64,000 nucleotides of DNA from Doris montereyensis (lineage: Eukaryota > Mollusca > Gastropoda > Nudibranchia > Dorididae). Position numbers and translations under genes: made by a program. Every line of letters starts with the position of its first letter. Position 1 is the first letter of the stretch. The notes beneath the pieces were generated by a model. It was not told where the DNA came from. It did no database searches and was given only the letters and a program-made list of their open reading frames with translations. Location: the NCBI GenBank assembly GCA_037039925.1, contig JAXRKP010001071.1, positions 33,501 through 97,500 of the forward strand, given 5' to 3'. Below, one piece after another: positions 18,431 to 30,000 of the stretch.

Positions 18431-18929
18431 AGAGATCTCCGAACTATTTTTGACATACACAAGGTAGCCGACCTGGTTCTTCGTGGTTCGATCTGATGAG
18501 ATACAGGTAGCTTTAAGGATATTTTTGTGTGAGCATACTGTTCCTCCGATTGTTAGACATAGGCTAATTGAGTTGCAAAAGTCTGCAACTGCAAGTCATT
18601 GCCATTGTCATTCATTGACTATGTTTCCCTATGGTTTCTTCATGTGGTCCATCACTTCCCACTCTTGCATTTGTGTCTCCCATAAATTTGTTTCCGATGA
18701 TTTGTGAAATGTGAAATAGGATACATGACAACAACAAGAAATGTTGAAACAAAAGTAAAACGAATGTGAGAGTTAATGGCTGCTGAGGTTATCATTATTA
18801 TTATTAGCATCATCAATAACTTCAGAATGGTTTGGTGAGACATTTTACAATATATACATTTGATATGAGATAACATGAAACTTTGACCATTATCAACAAC
18901 ACAGTCCCAACAATGAACATAATGCACCC

Positions 18930-19180
18930 CTGATGATATCTTATTCCATACACTCCTAATGAATTGTTATTTATTCAATACACTCTTAATAAATTCCCAT
19001 TTACTCCCTCCCATTATTCCCAATGAATTCTTGTCCTATTGCATACCCAATGAATTCTTATCCTACCTATGCATGCATTCCCAACTTTCAATGAATTCTT
19101 ATCTTATTAAATGCGTTCCCCAATGAATCCTTATCATATGTATAATGCACTCCCAACTCCCCATGAATTCTTATCCTATG
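18930..19180. repeat. Imperfect tandem repeat under the MED29 3' end
   Basis: Irregular 30-50 bp units built on CAATGAATTCTTATCCTA and CATTCCCAACT. The last unit overlaps the final codons and stop of MED29 (minus strand). Confidence 0.65.
18970..18975 (-). terminator. Possible poly(A) signal of MED29
   Basis: AATAAA on the minus strand about 200 bp beyond the MED29 stop codon, inside the imperfect repeat. Confidence 0.4.
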
Positions 19181-20122
19181 GATGCGTGTGTTCTGTAGTG
19201 CTTTTGAGTCCATCATGAAGAAGATCCCGGATTTCTTTGGCACAGGTGATCTGTGCCCTGATGGTGGAAATGTACTGTGAGTAGAGCTGTCCTTCAGGTT
19301 GGCCAGCCTCTGTCTTGGGGGTAACGATTAGAATCGGCGTGTTGGTCTTGCTGTCTTTGTCCTGTTGTAGGATTTCTTGGGCCAGTCTCTGTTGTCATAA
19401 ATATCAAATGAAAAGAAAGCTTAAACTCAAAGAAATATTGAGAAGAGAAAAAAATTAAGGTAGAAGAAAACTCACCGAAAATGAAACAAAGTCAAAGAGA
19501 GAAAACAAAATTGAAGTCAAGGAAAAACTAATTAATCCTACTTCCTCTTGAAAATGATACCCCCCCCCCCCCAATTAAACAATTTGTGTTCATTATGATT
19601 TCATAGAACTAAGCTTTGAAATTCAGGCACAAAGTTACAGTGATGTCCACCCATAAGATTAAGTACATCGCTGCCAATCATTAAGAAGAAAACGTGTATG
19701 CCAAATTTTTCACTTTCTCAGATAAATCATTCGACAATCCCTAATAATAGTAATAAATATATACATATATTATATACATGTATAATATGTCATACAATAA
19801 CTATAATGGAAGTTAAGTTGATTGTGTAATTTCAATGGGATTTTAAACCAGACCTCTATAAATTCTTCAAACTATTATTAGAACAAATACAGATTACATT
19901 AAGAGGGGATGTGGGCACAGTCTAAAAAATGCTAGGAAAATTATTTTATCTAAATAATGTATACAGTGATTTGACCTGAACATGTCAACTTAAAAAGAAA
20001 AATTCTGTCATTTTTCTCAACCCTGTGGAAAATTGAAAACTCAAAACTGGACAAGTTGAAATTTGTCATTGTTCATGTTCAAATAACTGTATGCTAGCAT
20101 CAATGGATAGACCAGTTAGTTG

Positions 20123-20153
<31 letters not shown>

Positions 20154-23100
20154 ATATAATTATAATATCAAGGTTAACAAAAAATAAATAATAACAGATA
20201 TCAAGACATTTCTTAAAAGTCTGTTTACACACATGTAAGAAAATCATCTCATTTAAATATATTCTGAGCATATAAAATGTTATAATGAAGAAAGAAAAAG
20301 TTCCTTGTACTTGTATACACCTTCAGAAAAGAAACAGACTAAAAGTCCACATTCGTTTTAAATCCTAAAAACATCAAGAAAAACATTTTCAAAAAGCTCA
20401 AAGATCTTTAGAGACTCACCAGCTGCATTTCAATATGGTCGCACAGAGTGTAAAATTCTTCAAGACTTTCATCAAACCTGCCATTCAATTTTTCAATTTG
20501 GATTCTATGGAAGACAAACACAAAACCAACGAGAAATATTTTACTCCTATATCTTTGCATTTAATGCTAGTTTACACAAGTTCTCAATTTCAATAAATAA
20601 CATTTGTTTAACATTATATATTATTAAGACCATTTTGTGGTAAAAACAAGATTTATTAATGACTTTTGGTCTTTGTTCTTATTTGTCAGAGCCAGAAATT
20701 CTTAGTAGAACTGGAATTTCAAAGATATTTCACAATAAATTGAGCACAAACATTCTTTCTTTCTTTCTTTATCAGCTCCTATTCTACCTTCCGGTGTATG
20801 GGTTTTATATGCCCGAAATGATCTTTCTCCAGACTGCCCTGTCCTGACATTTTCTGTTTCCTTACGTGAAAGTTAAATTTCTTTGCGTTAATGCCTCTTT
20901 TATATCTTCTTCCCACTTTCTCCAAGGTCTGCCTTTTGGTCTTTACCTTGTGTTTTAGTTTTAGCACTGTATACTGATTTAGCTATTCTATTGTCATTCA
21001 TTCTGTTAACATGCCCAAACCATCTCAGTTGATTCATATCTATCTTAGTTTTTATGCTATCTGCTTTGGTTTGATCTCTTGTTGTTGTGTTTCTGATTTT
21101 GTCTCTTTTAGTTTTCCCTACTACTCTTCTTAGATATTTCATTTCGGCTGCCTGTACTCTACTGTATTCCCTACTGTCTAAGATCCAGGTTTCACTGCCA
21201 TAGAGGAGAGAAGGACAATAAACTGTGTTGTAAACTGCCATTTTGGTTTTTGTTGACAATTCTTGCTTACCTACAAATGCCTTTCCTAGATGGTTATATA
21301 TTGCACTTGCCTTTTGGATTCTTTGGCTGATTTCTTCTCTTAGTTTTCCTCTGAGTTAATCATTACTCCTAAGTAATTGTGGCTTTGAACTTGTTCTAAA
21401 TTCTCCCTGCTTAATTAAAGATTTTGTGTTTTAGCTTCCTAGTTACTAGCATTGTTTTGGTTTTCTTTGCATTTACTCTCATTCCTCTTTTATTTAATTC
21501 ATTATTCATTATGTTGATATTTGACTGGAGGTCCTTTTCTGATTTTCCAAACAGAACTAAATCATCAGCAAATGAAAGCATTGATACATTTACTGGTTTG
21601 AGCTTCCACATACCTACATTCATTTTCTTCCTGTTTGAGGATGCCTTTGCGACTAAATCCATAAATGTGATAAACAAAAGAGGACTTAGGATACAACCCT
21701 GTCTTACTCCTATATCTACATCAAATTCTTCAGATACATTTCCAGCTACTCTCACTGCACATGTTGGTTTATTGTAAAAACTTTAAATGGCTTCTATTAA
21801 ATTTTGCTCTACGTTGTGTTCTTTTAAAGAACGCCATAGTTCGTCCCTCCTCACAGTGTCAAATGCCTTTTCTAAGTCAATAAAACACAGGTGCAAGTCA
21901 ATGTTTCTCTCAAGGAATTTTTCTATTATTTGTCTAATTGTAAACATGTGATCTTGTACACTTCCTCCTGGTCTAAATCCACTCTGGTGTCTTCAATCTG
22001 ATCCTCTACTCTTTTCCTTAGTCTCATTTCCAGAATCCTGGCATACACTTTTCCTGGTATGCTAAGTAGTGATATCCCTCTATAGTTTGAGCATTCCATA
22101 GTTGATCATTTCTTATGTATTGGTACTACTGTTCCTTTTTTAGTCGTCTGGCACCTGTTTGGACTTCCATGCTTCATGACATATTGCATGTAATAGTTTG
22201 TCTGCCTCTTTCCCTTGGTTTTTAATCATTTCTGGATAAACTTGATCTGCTCCTGTGGCTTTTCCTAATTTCACTTTTCTTATAGCTGTTTGAAGTTCTT
22301 CCATTGAGATATCTACATCTTCAGCTGTCTCATCTCCATTACTTGTTACTCTTAATACTTGATCTGTACTCCTTGTTTCATATGTTCTGGAGGGATTATG
22401 TAATTGTTGAAAATACTTCCTCCACGTTTCCATGATTTCACTGTCTCCTTTCATTATTTCTCCTTTGGCGTTCTTAATTTGTCGTATTGGGCATGCTTTG
22501 GTCTTTCTCATGCTCTTCATTGCTACCCAGAACAGCTTTTGATTTCCTTGATAGCTTTCTTAAAGTCTTTTGTCCAAACTCTTCCCACTGTTCCTGTTTT
22601 GCTTTCCTAACTTCCTCTTTGGCGATAGTTCTTTTACTCACATAATCTATCCTATCCTCTGGTCTCTTTGTTTGCAAGTATTTCTTCCAGGCATCTTTCT
22701 TTTCTTTGACCTTAAGTCTTGACATTTTCATTCCATGCTGTTCTTTTCCTATCTCCTTTAATTTGTTTCCCACCACAAACCTCTTTAGTACAACTGAGGA
22801 GTGTTTCTTTATATATTTGCCACTTTTCTTCTATTGTGCTTTCCTTCAGATCCATCTGCCTTTCACTGATAGATCTTTTTGTCCTGGATTGATACATTTG
22901 TTTTACTATTGGTTTATTTAGTTCTTCTATTTTGAGTTTAGTAGTTTTCTTCTCTTTCCTTTTCTGTTTGTTTTCTTTAGTTAATAATCTCATTTTGGTT
23001 ATCACTAGGTGATGATCGCTAAATATTTCAGCTCCTCTGCTTACTCTAGCATCCATTGTACTGTAAAAAGAAAGCTGCTAACTATTATGTAGTCTATCAT

Positions 23101-26100
23101 TGACTTTTCACATCTGTCTTTATTTACTCTTGTATATTTGTGGATATCTTTATGAGAAAAAATGTGTTAGCTATTTTCATGTTATTCTTATTTAGGCAAA
23201 AATCTATAGTCTCTCTCCATTTGGAGAAGTTGTCGTCTCTCTCTTTCTTTACCTATTACTCCTCCTGATGTTTCTACATTGTTGCCTACTCTAGTGTTTA
23301 AATCTCCTAAAACCATTAATTCCTGTTTGGGTTTGAGATTCTCTGCAGCTATTTGTAAATTATTTTCGAAGATAGCTTTTTCTTCTTTGGTGGCATCTTC
23401 GTTTGGTCCATAAGCTATTAATAATTTAATTTCTCTTCCTTTTGATTTAATATTTACCTCTAATAGCCGTGGGCTTACAAATTCGAATTTTCTAGTAGCA
23501 TTTTTGCCTTTTATGCATTAGGAGGCCTACTCCTGCTCTAGCTCTATCTTTGACATCTACTCCTGAGAAGATTAAAGTATGATTTGGTCCTACATTTTCT
23601 ATTCCTTGTCCTTTTTTCTTTGTTTCTGTAATAGCCAAAATGTCTACTTTGAATTTTTCCATTTCTTCAGTTAATTCTAACTCCTTTCCATTAATTGCCG
23701 TAACATTCCATGTTACAAAAATCACAGTCTCTGTTCTTTTCCAGAGTCGTCTTCGAAAGTTCAAGCCGGGTATATCATTGTATATATTACTCTGAATCAG
23801 GTTGTTTTGGAGAAGCAGGGGATTAGCCCACTGTACCCTAGGTAGATGGTGGGGCTGCCACCTTGAGGCCCCCTACCGGGCCGTGTTATTTTCTGTCAGG
23901 GTTAACTCCCTTAGCCTTTAGTCATTCAAGACCAGCCTGCAAGGCAGCAGGTTCTTATTTTCTTTCAGGGTTACCTCCTTAGCCTTTGGTTAGTCAAAGG
24001 CCTGCCTGCAAGGCAGCAGGAGACTCGTGGAGGGCGGGATCATCTACTCCCCTTACAGGTGCTTACCTGTCCACTGCCCGGGAGCACAAACATGATGTTA
24101 AATATGTGTCAAACTTGAAATATTACGAAATTATTTGACCCTAGCATCAATTTTGCAAAACAAAATACATGAATATCATGTACACGAAGACGTTTAGTCC
24201 AAAAACCCTTAGCTCAAAACTTACTTTAATCTGAAAGAATATTTGCCAAGTCTCAATTTTTTTTTAATTTATTGTTATCCTCGTGGTGCTTGGGCAGCAC
24301 ATAAGGCCGAACTCTTTAATTATTTATAACATTATATTCTTGTTCGTACAAAATTCCTATTGTAATTTATCAGTTCTTCAATGGCATTTGGAATTAGCAA
24401 GGAGTTGAGAGATGGAAACACTTCAAGATTAAAACAGTGGAAGTAAGGCTTACCCGGTCTCGTCTTGATTTGCATTCTGGTAAAACAAATGACCTCCAAC
24501 TTTGAACAAATTCTGAAGAGAAAAGAAGAAAGACGAAATGAAAATGAATCATTAGTCTTTCCCATTTCATATGATATACATTTCTACAAACAAAGCTAAC
24601 ATTCTCTCACTTTGGGCGTGGTAAACTCAGGAACCACTGCACCCTGTCAACCGTTTAAGGGATTATACATTAAATGACAGATCACTGATCTCTTCAATTT
24701 GTCTTTAGAAATAGCTTCCGCTCTCATTTTGTTACTTTATATTATAGGACAGGACTTTTTATTTATATATATATTGTACTCAAGCAAGGAAAGTAACATA
24801 CCAACGTACCAAAGGTTGGGTTGTTGGGTTTTTTTGGGGGAGGGGGTTACAGGGTTGGGGGTGTCACGTTCTTTCCGGGGTTTTTTTTGTTTGTTTTGTT
24901 TTTTCAGTAATAACAAACAGGCGTAAACTATCATAGCTGACTCCAATTTTTGTTTAAAAAACTAACAGTAAATCTATCATTATATACTTTTTATGCAGTA
25001 TTTTATATTACATATATATGCAAATTAGATAACCTTACTAAATTTCCCCTTACAAAAAATAGTCATGTGAAAGTCGGTCACTTATCAAGTCCCTTTTACA
25101 TATATTGTTTACATTGCAACTAGAAGTTAATAGTTAAATCTTACAGTTTCTTGCACATATAGACAAATGTCTCTATGCTATTATTTTATACCATTTTGTA
25201 TTTTGTAATTAAATTTGTCCCAATTTCGAGGGAGAAGGACATTGTCATTTATATGAAATTTCAAATCCATAAACCCTAGTTAATTTTCCAGTACAACGTC
25301 ATGAACATTTGAACTGCTTGTGTTCAAATTATAATAAACAGTTAGTTTTCTTGAATCTCATACTGTGTCAGATTGTCTGAAATGACCATCCCCAATGCCT
25401 TCTATAATAAGAGGTCTTGCCATAACCCATCTCATAACTTTTCTCATGCAATAGAGTGCTAAACCTAAAACAACCTCCCTAATTCCATTCTTTCTTTGTT
25501 ACTAAAGTAATTGACAACTATCTAGAAATTGCGTCACATGAAGACAAGAATATTTGGCTTTTGTCCACATTGCAGAGGGTACAAGAAAGCCTACATTGAA
25601 ATGAAAGCTCCTCTGTCGGTTGGTTTTTTTAATCTCTTTATAAGATATATTATGTTGAGTGTGTGTTGTGAGACGGAAATAAAATTATCACTTCCACCCC
25701 TTTATGAAAATAGACTTTGTTGGTTTGGCGGGTGTGGGTTTATCAACGTTATTACTGGGATTATGTGATTTGGGCATCATTTCATAGATAATAAAGAGAA
25801 TACATCAGCTTCAAACAAGATATAGTCATTCATGACAAAGATGTGTAGATCTAACTCTATGCATTTAATTTTAAAGTTAAAGAACAGGGATAAGGAGTGC
25901 GGTCATAATAACCCTCAAAACTTAGAACCAAAATCATCTGACTGCCCAGGCCACCTCGTTGGCAGGAGTTATTATTTGACAGACAAGGCGAATGGACCTA
26001 CTAGCTTACAATATGTTGAGACAACGTTACGTAGTAGTTTTGAGTTTTGGTGTTAGTGTTAGTCGTACTGTAACATACTGTCACTCATAGTGTTACAAGG

Positions 26101-26368
26101 ACAAACAAGAAACAGATTTACTTACACCCAGTGAATCTTTAAGCTTTGGAAGCAAACTTTTAAATCTGCTTATAGGATCAGTGTCCACTTGTGGTATTTG
26201 ACCTGGAGCAGGTGCCTGCTGGGGATTGCCTGCAACAGGGTGAGGCCCGGGGTGAGGGTGTTGTTGTTGTTGAGGATTGACTGCTGATGCTTGCACTTGC
26301 TGTGGGTGCATTCCTTGAGGCATTACCATGGCGCCTGGTGGACCTTGCATATGTCCCGGTGCCGCCAT
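19176..26368 (-). CDS. MED29: Mediator complex subunit 29
   Basis: Four coding exons on the minus strand, 26368-26126, 24512-24454, 20504-20420 and 19388-19176, all with GT-AG introns and matching phases. They sum to exactly 600 nt, or 199 residues plus TAG, against 200 in human MED29. The start MAAPGHM gives a Pro/Gln-rich N-terminus as in the human protein. The conserved core follows: DPISRFKSLLPKLKDSLG, then a segment like human NLMKVAAQNLIQNTN, then FDESLEEFYTLCDHIEMQL, and a C-terminal helix YISTIRAQITCAKEI. MED29 (fly Intersex) is a tail/upper-middle subunit linking activators to RNA polymerase II. The frame is open to an upstream ATG at 26416, but a likely 5' UTR intron (about 26757-26384) makes that part intronic. 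Intron 2 carries a full-length LINE. Confidence 0.93.
19558..20410. other. MED29 intron 3
   Basis: Intronic AT-rich sequence with a C run at 19560-19572, several TA-rich clusters and a short (TA)n at 20124-20144. No gene seen. Confidence 0.6.
20754..24081 (-). mobile_element. Nearly full-length RTE-like LINE in MED29 intron 2
   Basis: A 3.3-kb non-LTR retrotransposon on the minus strand, flanked by the 12-bp direct repeat GAGCACAAACAT at 20742-20753 and 24082-24093. That marks both ends and a complete insertion. Its 5' leader contains a duplicated segment of about 57 bp (23895-24030). The coding order is an AP-endonuclease (23764-23492, with VTWNVTAING and DILAITETKKKG), a linker, reverse transcriptase (around 21755-21411, with RQGCILSPLLF and the catalytic FADD) and a C-terminal region (21259-20900, LLYGSETW and LRWFGHVNRM). 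The 3' end is a short (GAAA)n-type tail. Length and tail fit RTE-like elements. The coding frame is broken in several places. Confidence 0.85.
25085..25280 (+). repeat. 195-bp dispersed repeat, copy 1
   Basis: From about AGTCCCTTTTACATATATTG to AACCCTAGTTAATTTT, closely matching 32085-32282 in the same orientation 7 kb away. It lies in MED29 intron 1. It is not coding, and its family is unknown to me. Confidence 0.85.
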
Positions 26369-27018
26369 TGTGTTGTTAGAAGACTGCCGTAAAACAGATT
26401 CAGTAGGCAGTTTCAAAAAAGGTTTAAATCATCAAAAAAACTATTTTATAAACTAGATGTCAACATAAGTTCTTGTCGATCCTACTTTCGTTCTCACAAA
26501 CCTCGACTGATTGTATTCCGAATCGGCACAGTTATGAAGTATCAGGAAAGACCCATCTCTGTATGCAGAAGTTTACAACTACTCATTGAACCCGATGATT
26601 ATTATCAAGGTATTGTTTGAGTAAAGTGGCTTTTTGATACATACAAAACCACTGAATTTATTTATCATGCGATTTGACAACGGAATGAGAACAAAAAAGA
26701 CAATATGAATGCTGAAACAACAGCAAAACATAGCCATATTCGGCACGTGCAACTTACTTCTCCTAAACTTGTGGACTCTAATAAGGGACTTACGCATTGC
26801 GCACAAGCACACAATTCCGGAATTTTTCCTTTATATTTTTGATAAACGGAAGCGGCCGACGAGAGGCCAGTTGAAAGTAAATTAGTGTAATGTGTAGTGT
26901 GAAGTGATAAAGACATAGATCTAGATCTAGATCTAATCGCATGGTCTTGATTACGTAATCTACGGATTTTACCAAAAGCTGACTTGCGTGATAAGCACAC
27001 ACTCTTCTGATTTTAGAC
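26369..27018. promoter_or_regulatory. Divergent MED29/PAF1 promoter
   Basis: Start codons of the two genes lie 651 bp apart in opposite directions. On the MED29 side a strong donor (GTAAGT, minus strand, exon end at 26758) and an acceptor before the ATG (exon start at 26383) suggest a 5' UTR intron. This puts transcription start points within about 200-260 bp of each other. Motifs in that gap are a palindromic ETS-type TTCCGGAA at 26815-26822, CGGAAG at 26847, an NRF1-like ACGCATTGCGCAC at 26792 and an E-box CACGTG at 26744. A GATCTA run lies at 26917-26935. No TATA box is evident. Promoter activity is inferred. Confidence 0.7.
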
Positions 27019-30000
27019 ATGGCACCCACCATTCAAACGGGTAGGAGAGACGACAGAGATAAAAGACATAAACCCGGAGAGAAAAGGTAGGTCGAATACA
27101 TAATGCTTGGCACACTTCTTTAGGCCTTTTCTAAGCTTCACAAAAGCCCGCAAAATAAGGGCCTGTTGTTGATGGATCTTAAAATAAGTTTGGAACATGT
27201 GTCATTTAGATTGCCAAACTTTCTAAATCTTATATGTTATAAAAAATAAGTAGATCTGGATTTAAGGTACAATAGGTTTAAATTCACAAAATGTAATGTC
27301 CATCCAGGATGTGCAAGCATTTACTGTGAGTGAACCTTTTAAGAAATAAATGAAGTAAAAAATTAAAATACTGAAAAATTTATTTCTAGATCTAGATCTA
27401 GAAAAGGATTTAATCACAATCCCTAATGGCTAACCCTCTTCCCCCTACCAAAATGCTTATGGCAGGTTTCACAAAATTGTCCATCCCCATTTCCCTCTTT
27501 TGTCAAAATGTACATATTTATATTTTTTACAAGTGCATGTTTAGAACATGAGGATTCCAGATATATGACTTTAAGAGATAGCAAAGGACTGTGGAGCAAG
27601 TAAATTAGCTTTTTAAAAGTCATGTTTTTCAGTCAAGGGGCATAACTGTGAAAATTCTAGGTCCAACGCCAGTACGTAATGTTACGTGAACTGCTCGCGT
27701 CCGTCGACCGAGGTTTCCTGGCGTTTATTTAGTGACGTAACGCTTGGGCATCTGGTTTGGAGAGTTTCCTGACTTTTCCCTAGTTCTCAATAAGATGTGA
27801 AGTCTGTGTTTGTGTTTCCCGACACCTCGGGCGTGGAGTCGACGGCCGATGCCTTACCGTTGATCAGATGACTCGCGCGATCCGGATCGTGTGGATGATG
27901 AAAATGAAAACCAATGCCTTTTGTCCCGTTTTTTGTAAAATTCTGTGATTGTACGCCTTTATACTATCCTTATTACGTGTTACGGGGTTTATCGTGTGTG
28001 CCATTCTGCTCAAACTGGTCACGACTTATAATTTTAACGAGTGAGGATGCGATAGTAAAGACCGATATTTGCCAATAGAGAGAGAGAGAGAGAGAGAAGA
28101 GAGAGAAATGCACCAGCAACAAAACCCTCGCCGAAAGAAAGCGCTTTTGACGACAATTGTTCCTTTCTCCCGTACGAGCCCCCCCCCCATCATCACTTCT
28201 CCGCTACTCCCGTCATCACTCACCACCCCCCCCCCCCTCTCTAACTATCTACAGTCACATAGAGCGCCCCACTAGACTAGCACAAACTTGTCTTTATCGA
28301 TCGATAATTGCTTCGCAGAATACGGGACGGGATGGAGCGGTGGCTGGCAAATCTTGAACTCTACTTGAACCTGTGCTATTAGTATTATTTTCTCTCTCTC
28401 TCGTTGAAATGCGTTTTTAGTAATATTGTATTGTTATGCCAAGGAGACTGTGCATAGTGGAGACGTAAAGTCACTATCATTGTAATGGACTTCTAAACCT
28501 CCCGTATTGCCAATTATCTTGTCTTTATTTATTAGAACATAATAAATCATGAAAGCCTATTGATTGCCGGACTTCTTTACATAAGTTTCACTCACGATAA
28601 GCCAAAGCAGGTTTTGCTAATGCAACCGAATCTAACCTGAACGGTCTCAGAATCTAACCTGATCACAGTCTCCTTTCTGATGTCCGATCATCGTCTACAT
28701 TTTTTTAAGCACATGGCCGTAAGAGTAATCCAAAAACAAAATATTCCGCAAAGCCAACCAGACAATTTAAAAACAAAATTTCATGATTTCCCAATAGGCT
28801 TACACGCGATGAACTACGAGACAATAGCTCGACGCAATATTACCGTTATTAGATCTCAGATCGAAAAAATATTTTTTGTCCGACCATGAGGTCTCGTAGA
28901 CAGCCAGTAGTCTCATGGTATTCTCACTCTCATTTAGAGTTACCTATGATTTTTTTCGTGTCTTTTACAGAATATATGGTGGTAGGAATACGTTTTCTTT
29001 CACTTAAGATCAAAAACGGGGCTTCTACGTATTTTTCAACTGTTTTTTCAGCTCTTAATGTGTGTTCATTTGTAGACATCAGTTGTTACATAATAACGAA
29101 AATCTGAAACCTGCCTCACGTGATCACTGCAAAAGATAAAAAATATTTAGGACTTGAACAAATTTTCTTTGAATTTTCTCTTCCACATGGAATTAAAGAA
29201 AACAGAATAAAAGGTCGTTGACCTCACCTACCTTAAGGTGAAAAGGGACTTATTAAAAGAGGGAAATGTGGTCTGTCTGGATTGCTGACGTTCACACCCA
29301 AAAAATATTCACAAAACACACAAATTGAAAGCAAATTTCACAATATTATGTTTTTTATATCTGCGATGTCAAAGCTATACATGGACCAAATGTTAAGAAG
29401 ATTCATCAATTAACTTTGAGGAACATTAATTGAAGAGAAATTGGGTCCCATTTTTGTGAAACCTTAATTGAAGAGTTAAGCCCGCAAAATAAGTTATGAT
29501 TGGGTCCCATTTTTGTGAAACCTGCCTTTATGGCAGGTTTGGAACAAAATGGTCCATCCCCTTAAGAAATAAATAAGAAATGAAAAATTTATAGATCTAG
29601 ATCTAGAAAAGGATTTCAAAAAAAGTTTCACCTAAATCTTATATGTTATAAAAAATATTTTGAGTAGATCTGGATTTGGGTCAGTACAATAGACTTCTGA
29701 ACCTTTTAAGAAATAAATGAAGTAAAAAATTAAAATACTGAAAACATTTATTTCTTTGTCAAAATGTACATGTTATATTTCAAAATGTACAAGTGTTATA
29801 TACCATGTTAAAGCTTAGAACATGAGGATTCCAGATATATGACTTTAAGAGATAGCAAAGGACTGTGGGGCAAGTAAATTAGCTTTTAAAAGTCATGTTT
29901 TTCAGTCATGGGGCATAACTGTGAAAATTCTAGGTCCAATGCCAGTGACGTAATGTTACGTGAACTGCCCGCATCCGTCGACCGAGGTTTCCCTGGCGTT

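Noticed and set aside
21424..21777. Plus-strand frame opposite the LINE reverse transcriptase
   Set aside because: It is the complement of the RT-coding strand, with no independent similarity.
26368..26416. Upstream ATG for MED29 at 26416
   Set aside because: A likely 5' UTR intron acceptor (exon start at 26383) lies between it and the MAAPG start, and the extension has no match to the family.
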